DNA of 64,000 nucleotides from Bacillus sp. FJAT-29814 (GTDB lineage Bacteria; Bacillota; Bacilli; Bacillales; Cytobacillaceae), in NCBI RefSeq assembly GCF_001510715.1, contig NZ_LMTJ01000006.1, positions 62,001 to 126,000 on the forward strand, written 5' to 3'. A model generated the notes under the pieces. That model was not told the DNA's origin, did no database searches, and worked only from the letters and a program-made list of their open reading frames with translations. The position numbers and the translations under genes are program-made. Below, one piece after another: positions 1 through 8,606 of this stretch; position 1 is the first letter of the stretch, and each line of letters opens with the position of its first letter.

Positions 1-494
1 CCGATCATGACTGCTTTTGCAGGATTACCTTGGTCTAATTCCTTCAAGCACATTGATATGATATCGGACTTAGAATGTGTATCTTTTTCATCAATTCCTT
101 TTATTGAATCGAAATATTGTTCCAGGCCAAAGTGATTCAAAATTTCCTTCGCGAAGGCATCCATTTTCAGAGTAGCTACCGCAGTTTGATAATTTGCCTT
201 TTTTAAATAAACAAGCAATTCTTCTATTTGACCATAATGCTTTGCCTCATATAATCCTTTTTCTTTATATCTTTTCCTATATATTTCTACTGCAGTTCTG
301 GCCTCATTTTCAGAAAGGCCGCATTCTCGAATAAAAGAATCCAAGAGCGGCGGACCAATAAAGCTTTTTTGCTTATCAGGCGATAACTCTGGAGCACCCA
401 TTTTTTTCGCTGTAAAACTCGCACCCAACATGATACCTTGAGAAGTATCGAGTAACGTGCCATCCAAATCGAAAATAACCATAGAATATTTCAT
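1..494 (-). CDS. HAD-family hydrolase (phosphatase), 3' end cut by window edge
   Basis: The first 164 residues of a haloacid dehalogenase-type phosphatase are present; the end lies beyond the window. Motif I (DLDGT, residues 9-13) starts after a short beta strand, followed by a helical cap region as in phosphoglycolate phosphatase-like enzymes. The ATG at 494 follows a GGAGG site. It is the last visible gene of the exopolysaccharide operon and begins 16 bp after the aldolase gene stop. By inference it could dephosphorylate a sugar-phosphate made by the neighbouring aldolase, as KdsC does in Kdo synthesis. The substrate is unknown. Confidence 0.85.
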   Translation of the reverse strand, partial: MKYSMVIFDLDGTLLDTSQGIMLGASFTAKKMGAPELSPDKQKSFIGPPLLDSFIRECGLSENEARTAVEIYRKRYKEKGLYEAKHYGQIEELLVYLKKANYQTAVATLKMDAFAKEILNHFGLEQYFDSIKGIDEKDTHSKSDIISMCLKELDQGNPAKAVMI

Positions 495-510
495 AGTTCC
501 TCCACTTAAC

Positions 511-2127
511 CTATTGCAAAATAGTGTCAATAGAAGTGTCACTATAAACTGTCTTTGTAATAAATTGAATATCAATTTTCTTTCCAAGCAATGACAAGTA
601 ATTAGTGATCTCTTCATTAATGTTTATCAGATTTTCTAGACCTGCATTATTGTTCATATCAACAGAAAAATAGTTACTGTTCTTATTTATGCTAAAGCCG
701 TCAAAACCCGCCAAATACAGTCTTTTTACAAATAATCGATGAAAAAGATTTATTAACATTAATCCTGCATTATCTGAAATAACTGGATTATTTATTAGTA
801 AATCTGAATAATTTACGATTAATGAATGAATCTCCTTAGATTTAATAATATTAGATGTTGTAATTAGAGCAGTGTTTGCAGCTTTATCGGTTAATTCCTC
901 TGCTATACTTTCAAATCGCTTTAGGTTGCTGATAAAAACTGCATCAACTTTATATGAATCAGGGATAAAATTGACACTACATACAAACGGGTCAAATCGT
1001 TGAATAAAATCATTTATCATTTCCTTTTCCAGCTCAATCGACTTTCCAGGCCCAATAATAAGGATTTCCCTTCCAGATATCATTTCTTTTATTAAATGTA
1101 GATCGTCAGCATCATATACAAAGTTACTTTGATAGTTGATATATAAATCTTCTATGAAGCTTTTATCATAGAGGTCTCTTTTTTTATTTGGTAATTGTTT
1201 CAAGATGGCATTGATTGCTTTTACTGAAATCGTCTGTTTATTTAATAGGTGGGAAGCATAGTTAGGATGGCAGCCATTTACTGCTGCAAGATAATAGGGT
1301 ATTGAATACCCCCATTTTGTCTCAGTGAAAATATGGCTTAAATGTTCATCAACGATTTCTAACAAAGGGATAGTATCATACCTTTCTTCTATATTTTCGT
1401 TAATGTAATTTGTAACCAGCTCTGTACAAAGATTTCCTGCACCTCTTCCCATACCCATTACAGAAGAATCGATGATAATATTTCTTTTTGTATGAAGCAT
1501 CAATAGCTCCTGTGCATTGGAAAAAGATAATTGAAGGTTATTATGTGAATGAAACCCAATGGATATGGACTGAACCAAATTGTTATCCAATAAATGAAAC
1601 ATTCTGAGTAGGTCGTTTTTATACATGATTCCGAGGGTATCTACCAGGTAAAAAGCATACGGTTTCAACTTATTAACTTTCTCCACTAATTCCAATAAGC
1701 TTGAATCAGAATAACTTGTGGTTCCAACCGGTTGAATAAATACCTTATATCCCTTTTCGATTAATTCCTGTCCATAGGTCATGGCTTCTTCCACTTCATG
1801 TTCATGAAAAGTTAATCGAATACCATCAATAGAACGGCCAGTATAATCAGAAATTTTATCAATCGGAATATACGGCTGCGCGATCATTCCTACATAAGTT
1901 GTACTTTCTCTTTTAGGCTCAATATATTCTTTAATTCTTTCTACGCCTTCAAATAAGGATTTGTTAGGGTTGGTACCACCTTCTTCAATAAAGCCGCACT
2001 CAATAATATCAATTTTGGACTCTGTTAATTTTGAAATGATTCTTTTTATTGTTCTCTCTCCAAAATTCCACCCGTTAATATAACCGCCATCACGAAGGGT
2101 ACAATCAAGAATCATAATCTCACTCAT
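511..2127 (-). CDS. HMGL-type pyruvate aldolase fused to a GT42/DUF115-like domain
   Basis: This two-part protein has about 538 residues. The N-terminal ~290 residues are a DRE-TIM/HMG-CoA lyase-like barrel: the DCTLRDGG motif near residue 8 and the HSH metal ligands near residue 196 are those of 4-hydroxy-2-oxovalerate aldolases, which join or split pyruvate and an aldehyde. From about residue 345 a separate domain starts with IIGPGKS and later has RLYLAGFDGFS, resembling the GT42/DUF115-like protein two genes upstream. The ATG at 2127 is 9 nt from GGGAG; the ATG at 2133 is only 3 nt away. The gene slightly overlaps the CMP-sugar synthetase gene. A role in making a 3-deoxy-ulosonic acid is inferred. 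Confidence 0.8.
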   Translation of the reverse strand: MSEIMILDCTLRDGGYINGWNFGERTIKRIISKLTESKIDIIECGFIEEGGTNPNKSLFEGVERIKEYIEPKRESTTYVGMIAQPYIPIDKISDYTGRSIDGIRLTFHEHEVEEAMTYGQELIEKGYKVFIQPVGTTSYSDSSLLELVEKVNKLKPYAFYLVDTLGIMYKNDLLRMFHLLDNNLVQSISIGFHSHNNLQLSFSNAQELLMLHTKRNIIIDSSVMGMGRGAGNLCTELVTNYINENIEERYDTIPLLEIVDEHLSHIFTETKWGYSIPYYLAAVNGCHPNYASHLLNKQTISVKAINAILKQLPNKKRDLYDKSFIEDLYINYQSNFVYDADDLHLIKEMISGREILIIGPGKSIELEKEMINDFIQRFDPFVCSVNFIPDSYKVDAVFISNLKRFESIAEELTDKAANTALITTSNIIKSKEIHSLIVNYSDLLINNPVISDNAGLMLINLFHRLFVKRLYLAGFDGFSINKNSNYFSVDMNNNAGLENLININEEITNYLSLLGKKIDIQFITKTVYSDTSIDTILQ

Positions 2128-2872
2128 AGACATAATCTCCCTGTTTTAATTGATTTGTTAAAATCAAGTTAACCGCTTCTAAATCCTTGGGAGTATCCAC
2201 TGATAAAGTCTGAACTTCTGCTTCAATAAATTTAATTTTTTGCCCATTTTCCAAAAATCTAAACTCATCAATATCTTCAGCAGCTTCCAATGGCCCCCTT
2301 TTGGCTTTGTAACAGAATTCCAGGGCGCTTTTTGTAAAACATTGGACACCAACAAACTTTTTATAAACAAAATTATATGTCCCTTTCGGATACGGAATGG
2401 GGCTTCTTGCCATGTACAATCCATAACCATTGATATCCGTTGCAATCTTTATTTTGGAAAAATCCACTGCTTCCAAGGGGTTCTTAAGCTCTGTCATAAG
2501 ATTGGCAACAAACAATGAATTGGGATCTATCACTTTCGGGATAATCTTCCTAATCTCCTTAGCCTCAATTAAGGGTTCATCACCATTCACATTAATATAA
2601 AAATCCGCATTTACTTTTGTAGAAACCTCAAAAAGCCGATCTAAATGGGTTTTGTGGCTGGGTGAGGTCATAATCGTTTTCATTCCATATTCATCACAGA
2701 CATTTTGAATTCGCGGGTCATCTGTTGCAACAAAGACATCATCTAATTCAGCTACCATTTTAAGTTGCTTATGAACCCACCAAATCATTGGCTTGCCGCA
2801 AATATCCGCTAAAGGTTTACCCGGGAATCTTGAAGAATGATATCTTGCTGGAATAACACCAATAATCTTCAT
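2120..2872 (-). CDS. kdsB: KdsB-like CMP-3-deoxy-ulosonate cytidylyltransferase
   Basis: The 250-residue protein matches the CMP-Kdo synthetase family throughout. It opens with the nucleotide-binding VIPARYHSSRFPGKPL segment, has GKPMI next, VATDD near residue 60 and NVNGDEPLI near residue 95. KdsB activates a 3-deoxy-ulosonic acid with CTP to give a CMP-sugar. Start at ATG 2872 gives the family N-terminus after a GAAGGGG site; a TTG at 2911 would add 13 unconserved residues. Kdo is a hallmark of Gram-negative LPS, so its presence in a Bacillaceae exopolysaccharide operon is notable. No KdsA or KdsD lies in the window. The actual sugar may be a Kdo relative. Confidence 0.85.
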   Translation of the reverse strand: MKIIGVIPARYHSSRFPGKPLADICGKPMIWWVHKQLKMVAELDDVFVATDDPRIQNVCDEYGMKTIMTSPSHKTHLDRLFEVSTKVNADFYINVNGDEPLIEAKEIRKIIPKVIDPNSLFVANLMTELKNPLEAVDFSKIKIATDINGYGLYMARSPIPYPKGTYNFVYKKFVGVQCFTKSALEFCYKAKRGPLEAAEDIDEFRFLENGQKIKFIEAEVQTLSVDTPKDLEAVNLILTNQLKQGDYVYE

Positions 2873-2903
2873 AATATTGTTGACCCCTTCGCCTATAATA
2901 TTT

Positions 2904-3716
2904 TTACTCAACTGCTGCTAATTTTTCACAATTATCTTTATTACTTACGATATCTTCTAACCTAACACGCTTAAATACTTCTAATTTTCCTCCTCTAGTT
3001 GCATTTTTTATGGAAAAACCATTTTCCTTAGCAAATTTTTCGGCAGCTTGAAAACCTAACAAAGATAGTTCTAAATTGGGTAAATTCAGCCCTATGTTGT
3101 TATCATTGGAAAAGTAATCCTTAACACCATCTGTTTTTGTTATTTTCCCCCCATGATCAACTGTCAATGAATAATTAAAATCCACTCCAAGTAGATATAT
3201 TTCCTTAAACCCCATATAGACAGCTAATTGAATCGCTCCGTATGTAACTGAGTATCCTTCATATAACTGCCTGCTAGCATCTGTGCTAAATTTTGGCAAA
3301 TTAGGATAAAAGTTTGTTGACCGTAAAAAGAAATAGATGGCATCGTTAAAAATTGATTTATATATATCTTGAACTTGTATTGTTAAAAACTTATAATCTG
3401 CCACAACATTTTTAGCATGTTGGCTTATTTCCTTAAGTAAGGTAACATCCTGGCCAATATAATACGTCGGCCGCCATTCTGTTAGTTCAAAGATATTGAA
3501 AATTCTATGAGAAGCAAAGGTAGTTTCGTCTTTGATAAGATTTAAATCTTCAGGTGTCAAACTTGGACCGTTGCCAATAATAAAACATCTTTCTCCGCTG
3601 TGTTTATTTTTTAATGTTTTTATTTTTTTAGATGAATTAGAAAGATAGTATTGAATTTTCCACTTAATATAAACAAGACGGCTGCGGACTTTTTTCAAAA
3701 GTTGTTTGGCATTCAT
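2904..3716 (-). CDS. GT42/DUF115-like protein, possible CMP-sugar glycosyltransferase
   Basis: The 270-residue protein has a short basic N-terminus, then IIGNGPSL at about 46-53, and near residues 165-190 SVTYGAIQLAVYMGFKEIYLLGVDF. This pair of motifs recalls Campylobacter Cst-type sialyltransferases (GT42) and the DUF115 (MptE-like) fold, which bind CMP-sugars or related nucleotides. It sits directly upstream of the CMP-ulosonate synthetase, so transfer of that sugar is a sensible but unproven role. ATG 3716 follows GAAGGTG; a TTG at 3719 is also possible. The similarity is recalled by eye, not searched. Confidence 0.65.
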   Translation of the reverse strand: MNAKQLLKKVRSRLVYIKWKIQYYLSNSSKKIKTLKNKHSGERCFIIGNGPSLTPEDLNLIKDETTFASHRIFNIFELTEWRPTYYIGQDVTLLKEISQHAKNVVADYKFLTIQVQDIYKSIFNDAIYFFLRSTNFYPNLPKFSTDASRQLYEGYSVTYGAIQLAVYMGFKEIYLLGVDFNYSLTVDHGGKITKTDGVKDYFSNDNNIGLNLPNLELSLLGFQAAEKFAKENGFSIKNATRGGKLEVFKRVRLEDIVSNKDNCEKLAAVE

Positions 3717-3794
3717 CAATTGTTTTACACCTTCTTTTTAGCCAGGATATCCGACACGCTTTGCTCCATTTCAATGATTGCATTTGAAAAATTA

Positions 3795-4613
3795 TTATCT
3801 TGTGTGATAGCTTTTTTGACTTGCTTGCAAAATATGATATTTTCTTAGAGTATTTTTTGGGATTAACATGACAAGTAATGGTTTAAAAGCTAGAAATCTT
3901 TTTATATAGGGAATCTTTAGGCGTTTACATGCATTAAGTCTCACCTTCGTCTCTGTCAATCTAAATCTCCTGCTTTTCCGTGTATAGGAATCTTGATCTT
4001 CACGAAAGTAAATTAATGGCTCCTCCATATTTTCGAGAATAAAGCCCTTTTCATAAAACTTTAGCCATAAATCATAATCTTCCAATCGTTGTTTTGTAAA
4101 TTGGTTATCGGAGTACCCTCCTACCTCAAGTAATCTATCGTGTTTCATTATGACCGTAGGGTGTATAAAAGGCGTACCCGTTATCATAACTTCTTTACCC
4201 GGTTTCTTATTTAATTGCCTTTCGCCCCATACACCATTATCATCAAATAAATATGCCCCTCCGCCAGCTGCATCACATGCATGGACACTCATATAGTTCA
4301 CTTGTTTCTCAATTCTGTTTTCGAGCATAATATCGTCGCCATCATGGCGCATAATATAGTCGCCTGTACAGTGCTGCAAACAATAGTTCAGTGTCTGAGC
4401 CAACCCTTTATTCTGCTTATTTTTAAGTAATTTTATTCTTCCATTATTCTGTGCATACCGCTCAGCTATTTCATATGTTCGATCAACAGAACCGTCATCA
4501 CACATAATTAATTCCCAATTTACGTATGTTTGTTTTTCGATTGACTCAATTGACTCTGCTAACACCTGCTCACAATTATAAATCCCCATAATGATAGATA
4601 CTTTCTTATTCAA
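3795..4613 (-). CDS. Family 2 glycosyltransferase, probably frameshifted at its 3' end
   Basis: GT-A fold transferase: an SIIMGIYNCE strand at the start, CDDGSVDRT near residue 38 and RHDGDDIM near residue 90 supply the metal/nucleotide-binding aspartates. It probably adds one sugar to the lipid-linked repeat unit at the cytoplasmic face. The start is TTG 4613 after GGGGTGG. The frame stops at 3795, leaving a 78-bp gap in a tightly packed operon. Dropping one A from the A6 run (minus strand, 3812-3817) would extend it by a plausible coding sequence to a stop at 3725, 8 nt before the next ATG. This suggests an indel or slippage. Confidence 0.85.
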   Translation of the reverse strand: MNKKVSIIMGIYNCEQVLAESIESIEKQTYVNWELIMCDDGSVDRTYEIAERYAQNNGRIKLLKNKQNKGLAQTLNYCLQHCTGDYIMRHDGDDIMLENRIEKQVNYMSVHACDAAGGGAYLFDDNGVWGERQLNKKPGKEVMITGTPFIHPTVIMKHDRLLEVGGYSDNQFTKQRLEDYDLWLKFYEKGFILENMEEPLIYFREDQDSYTRKSRRFRLTETKVRLNACKRLKIPYIKRFLAFKPLLVMLIPKNTLRKYHILQASQKSYHTR

Positions 4614-4625
4614 AATGCCACCCCG

Positions 4626-5810
4626 TTAACTCAGTTTCTTTAGATTGTCGGGAGTTTGAATATCAGCGTAAATATTTACATTATTTATTAATTTATGTTT
4701 AAGATAAATTTCCTCAAGCTCACTTATAACAATGTCTAAAGCATACTCTTTAATCAGTGTCCTGCTGTTTTTACCATACCTTTGCCTCAATTCATTTGAG
4801 TGGTAAAGTTTCTCAATAGCATCGGCACACTCCCATGGATCATAATTAATAACAAAACCATTTTCTCCATCTGTTACTAAGTCACGGTTTCCCCTGCAAT
4901 TCGTTACAATTATTGGCAATCCTGTCGCCATAGCTTCCATGACGCTTACGGGAAGACCCTCACGCCTAGATGTTGAGACTGCAATATCGGATATGGCCAT
5001 CAAACTATGAACATCATCGCGAGATCCTAAAAAATGAACAGTTTCCTCCAATTCGTATCGGCTTACTAATTCTTTATAATGATTTAAAAGATTCCCTCCT
5101 CCTACAAGTAAAAGTTTAATATTTTCAATTTTCCCCCTTAACATATTGACCGTAGTTATTAACAAATCTTGATGCTTGTTATGATTGAGTTCTCCCACAT
5201 AGATTAGAATAAAAGCTTTGTCATCATATCCATACTGTTTCCGCAAGTGAGCATTTTCCTCTGGTGATCGTGGAAAGAATTTATTCAAATCAAGACCGAC
5301 TCCATTTACTTTATAAACAGAATCACATTTTTTTATATTTAGCTTTTTAGCGGCTCGATAATCCTCATCATTAATCGTAATGATTCCATCAGTCCATCTT
5401 GCAGCAATTTTTTCTATCGGATAATAGATTGCCCAATTTTTCTTTGGGGCACCTTTAAAAAAGTGAAAGCCGTGCGCAGTGTAAAGTACTGTAATATTCT
5501 TGATACTGCGACAGGCTAGTCTGGTTAAGAATGCAGCAACAGGAGTATGAACATGAACAAAATCATATTCACCATCTAAAATTACTTTTTTAATATTTTT
5601 GTACGCTGTGATATTCTCTTTTTTCAATGGATTTCGTTGAAACTTTATTTGATGTACATAACAACCAAGTTCAAATAATTTCGGGCTTACTGCTTCCACT
5701 GTATTAAAAGCAACTTCAACCTCATTTCCCTTTTCAATCAGAAATTTTATATGAGGAATTAAAAAGGCATTAACAGTATTAGAAATTGTGGTCACAATTA
5801 AAATTTTCAT
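4626..5810 (-). CDS. Family 4 glycosyltransferase (EpsD/CapM type)
   Basis: A GT-B retaining glycosyltransferase of about 394 residues. The N-terminal acceptor domain starts MKILIVTTISNTVNAFLIPH; the C-terminal donor domain contains SRREGLPVSVMEAMATGLPI with the EX7E-type motif that holds the nucleotide-sugar. It would extend the exopolysaccharide repeat unit in the cytoplasm. ATG 5810 follows GGAGAAGG; the longer frame to 5897 runs through a terminator-like hairpin and is rejected. It is separated from the flippase gene by 83 bp containing that hairpin (5857-5881), the widest break in this part of the operon. Confidence 0.9.
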   Translation of the reverse strand: MKILIVTTISNTVNAFLIPHIKFLIEKGNEVEVAFNTVEAVSPKLFELGCYVHQIKFQRNPLKKENITAYKNIKKVILDGEYDFVHVHTPVAAFLTRLACRSIKNITVLYTAHGFHFFKGAPKKNWAIYYPIEKIAARWTDGIITINDEDYRAAKKLNIKKCDSVYKVNGVGLDLNKFFPRSPEENAHLRKQYGYDDKAFILIYVGELNHNKHQDLLITTVNMLRGKIENIKLLLVGGGNLLNHYKELVSRYELEETVHFLGSRDDVHSLMAISDIAVSTSRREGLPVSVMEAMATGLPIIVTNCRGNRDLVTDGENGFVINYDPWECADAIEKLYHSNELRQRYGKNSRTLIKEYALDIVISELEEIYLKHKLINNVNIYADIQTPDNLKKLS

Positions 5811-5856
5811 ATACCTTCTCCTTCCTTTTTGATTCGTTGATAAAAAAAGAGAATAG

Positions 5857-5881
5857 AAAAAAAACCTGTTTACACAGGTTT
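5857..5881 (-). terminator. Intra-operon intrinsic terminator-like hairpin
   Basis: An 8-bp perfect stem (AAACCTGT/ACAGGTTT) with a 4-nt loop is followed on the minus strand by a U-run of about eight. It sits between the flippase and the GT4 gene, inside the exopolysaccharide operon, so transcription of the distal genes would need read-through. Confidence 0.75.
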
Positions 5882-5893
5882 CGAAAGTAAATC

Positions 5894-7393
5894 TCACATA
5901 TTATGATTGATTACTCTTTCATTCTTTCTAGTTAAGAACCTTTTAAATAATGGGTAGATGATATCCATGACTACTTTTAATTCTTCAACCTTTGTAAACT
6001 TACTAATCCCTATGTAATAGGCGGGACCAAGCATCAATTGAATGAATAATTTTAAATAATGATTTACCGGTAAAAAGACACCGCTTAAATAAACAACTAC
6101 TCCCATTGTAAAAGTAATGATATAGATATGCGTGATATCTTTTATATGTTCAATTGTAGAGTAAGAAATCTCCCTGCCTCCAAAATGGCTATTTAATATA
6201 AAATCAATATATGTTTGCAAGATAATCACTCCAATTAATCCAATAACACCTATCTTTAAAAAAACAGCACCTATGATTAACAGAGTCAGGGTTACCTTTC
6301 TTGCGATATTCAACTGTAAATAAAGATTTGACTTCCCTTTCACTTGAAGAATATTTAAATCAATCGCGTGCAAAGGGTATAACATTCCTGCAATACATAA
6401 TAATTGAAAGTAAATCACCATCGGCATCCACTTTTCTCCAAATAAAACATAAACAAGCGAATCTCCAATAGCCGCTAAACCCACCATTAACGGAAAGTTA
6501 ATAAACGCTGAAACTCTTATAATTTTCTTAAAACTATACTTAAGCCTTTCATCTTCATCTTGGATCGTGCTAAGTATAGGGTAAGTCACCCGCTGTAGTG
6601 CTGATGTTATTGACAGTGAGGCTGCTTCGGTTATTTTAACCGAATTTGTATAGTATCCAAGTTGAGTAACTGAATAAATCTTCCCAATGACAATAAAGTA
6701 TATATTAGAATAGATAACTGAGATTAATCCAGATAGCATAAGGTTTGAGCTAAATCCAAATAACCTCTTTAATGAGTTAAACTCAAAAATTAACGAAGGT
6801 CTCCAATTATTAAATCCCCATAAAAATATCAATTGAAAAAGCTGCAACGATAGGGTCTTTATTACTAGACTCCAAACTCCTAAACCCCATAAGGCTAAAC
6901 CGATAGCGATTACACCGGATAAAACACCTGAAATTAGGTTTATGATGGTTTGAGATTTAAAATCAATTTTCTTTGCAAGCAGTGTTCTTTGTATGATACT
7001 CAGCGCGTTCATAATAAGGCTTAATGAGAGGACTCTCAGAATCAGAATTATCTGCGGTTCATTAAAAAATGCACTAACCATAGGAGCTAGGGCATATAGA
7101 ACGCCATATAACAGAAGAGATAACAACAAATTAAAATAAAAAATAGTGGAATAATCTGCTTGAGTGGCTTCTTGTTCCCTAATCAAGGCTTGAGAGAAGC
7201 CACTTTCAATAATGATATTAGAGATAAGCACAAATACCAAGATCATTCCAATAATGCCAAAATGTTCCGGGAGCAATATTCGAGCCAGAATAATTTGCAA
7301 GATAAATTGAATTCCCTGGTTCGCAAATTGATCACCTATGCTCCAAAATACACTCTTTATGGCTTTTTGTTTTAATGAATCACCCTTAGGCAT
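5894..7393 (-). CDS. Wzx-type polysaccharide flippase (MOP superfamily)
   Basis: A protein of about 499 residues that is nearly all hydrophobic helices, consistent with 12-14 membrane segments. The start (LKQKAIKSVFWSIGDQFANQ) is typical of Wzx/TuaB/RfbX oligosaccharide flippases, which move the lipid-linked repeat unit across the membrane to the Wzy polymerase. ATG 7393 lies 7 nt after GAGGG; a TTG start at 7429 would overlap the preceding gene and add 12 unconserved residues. It follows wecE-like 7426..8595 with a short gap. The family assignment is firm; the transported glycan is unknown. Confidence 0.92.
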   Translation of the reverse strand: MPKGDSLKQKAIKSVFWSIGDQFANQGIQFILQIILARILLPEHFGIIGMILVFVLISNIIIESGFSQALIREQEATQADYSTIFYFNLLLSLLLYGVLYALAPMVSAFFNEPQIILILRVLSLSLIMNALSIIQRTLLAKKIDFKSQTIINLISGVLSGVIAIGLALWGLGVWSLVIKTLSLQLFQLIFLWGFNNWRPSLIFEFNSLKRLFGFSSNLMLSGLISVIYSNIYFIVIGKIYSVTQLGYYTNSVKITEAASLSITSALQRVTYPILSTIQDEDERLKYSFKKIIRVSAFINFPLMVGLAAIGDSLVYVLFGEKWMPMVIYFQLLCIAGMLYPLHAIDLNILQVKGKSNLYLQLNIARKVTLTLLIIGAVFLKIGVIGLIGVIILQTYIDFILNSHFGGREISYSTIEHIKDITHIYIITFTMGVVVYLSGVFLPVNHYLKLFIQLMLGPAYYIGISKFTKVEELKVVMDIIYPLFKRFLTRKNERVINHNM

Positions 7394-7425
7394 TATAATA
7401 CCCTCATTTATTTCATTTGAATTTG

Positions 7426-8595
7426 TCAACTTTGGATATTTAATATTTCACTTGTATTAGTCTTTTTCAAATAGTAGTCTTTAACTAAGTTTGTAATAAA
7501 CAAGATATCTGCTTCATCTAATTTATAAAATAATGGCAATCTAAGCAGACGTTCACTCTCTACTGTGGTATAGCGATCCTTGCCAGAAAACTCCCCGTAC
7601 TTTAATCCGGCATCCGCTGAATGCAATGGTACATAATGAAACATAGTTAAAACGTTATGCTGCTTCATATATTCAATTAAATTCGAACGGTCCTCTATAT
7701 TTAAGCACTTTATGAAAAACATATGGCCATTATGTTCACAACCTGCTGGGGTGTGAGGTAATTCGATATACCCCATGTTTGCTAAATCTTTCAAATGATC
7801 GTAGTAAAGATGCCAGCTTTTTAGGCGGTCTTTATTTATGATATGTGCCTCTTCCAGTTGGGCAAAAAGGTAGGCAGCATTCAATTCACTGGGGAGGTAC
7901 GAACTTCCAATATCTACCCATGTATATTTATCAACCTGCCCTCGAAAAAACTCGCCTCGATTTGTTCCTTTTTCTCGAATAATTTCTGCCCGCTTTATAA
8001 AATTTTCATTTTGAATGAGAAGAGCCCCGCCTTCACCCATCGAATAGTTCTTCGTTTCATGAAAACTAAAGCATCCAAGGTCACCAATTGTTCCTAACGC
8101 TTTGCCTTTGTAAGTTGACATCATCCCTTGGGCCGCATCTTCAATTACATAAAGATTGTAACGATTAGCGATTTCCATAATTGAATCCATTTCACAAGCA
8201 ACACCTGCATAATGTACCAAAACAATCGCTTTTGTCTTATCAGTAATCGCTGCTTCAATCAAGTTTTCATCGATATTCATTGTATCCGGACGAATATCAA
8301 CGAAAATAATTTTGGCGCCGCGAAGAACAAATGCGTTTACCGAGGAAACAAATGTATATGATGGGGCAATGACCTCGTCCCCCGGTTTAATATCAATCAG
8401 AATAGCCGCCATTTCCAATGCATGTGTGCAGGAAGTGGTCAGAAATGCTTTGGGTGTATTTAAATTTGTTTCAAACCATTCATGGCATCTCTTTGTATAT
8501 GCACCATCCCCGCTTAATCTTTGATTGCTGTTAATTACCTCGAGTACATGATTAAGTTCTTTTTGAGTAACTGGCGGCTTATTGAATGGAATCAT
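7426..8595 (-). CDS. wecE: dTDP-4-amino-4,6-dideoxygalactose transaminase (WecE/RffA type)
   Basis: PLP-dependent DegT/DnrJ/EryC1 aminotransferase of 389 residues. Long stretches match enterobacterial RffA/WecE: MIPFNKPPV at the start, SYTFVSSVNAFVLRGAKI, HYAGVACEMD, EDAAQG, the SFHETKNY segment with the PLP lysine, and REKGTNR. WecE makes dTDP-Fuc4N from dTDP-4-keto-6-deoxyglucose. ATG 8595 follows GAGGGGG by 6 nt. No dTDP-glucose pathway genes (rmlA/rmlB) are in the window, so its substrate must come from elsewhere. Together with the EpsN-type enzyme it implies two different amino-sugars in the polymer. Confidence 0.92.
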   Translation of the reverse strand: MIPFNKPPVTQKELNHVLEVINSNQRLSGDGAYTKRCHEWFETNLNTPKAFLTTSCTHALEMAAILIDIKPGDEVIAPSYTFVSSVNAFVLRGAKIIFVDIRPDTMNIDENLIEAAITDKTKAIVLVHYAGVACEMDSIMEIANRYNLYVIEDAAQGMMSTYKGKALGTIGDLGCFSFHETKNYSMGEGGALLIQNENFIKRAEIIREKGTNRGEFFRGQVDKYTWVDIGSSYLPSELNAAYLFAQLEEAHIINKDRLKSWHLYYDHLKDLANMGYIELPHTPAGCEHNGHMFFIKCLNIEDRSNLIEYMKQHNVLTMFHYVPLHSADAGLKYGEFSGKDRYTTVESERLLRLPLFYKLDEADILFITNLVKDYYLKKTNTSEILNIQS

Positions 8596-8606
8596 TCTGT
8601 TCCCCC

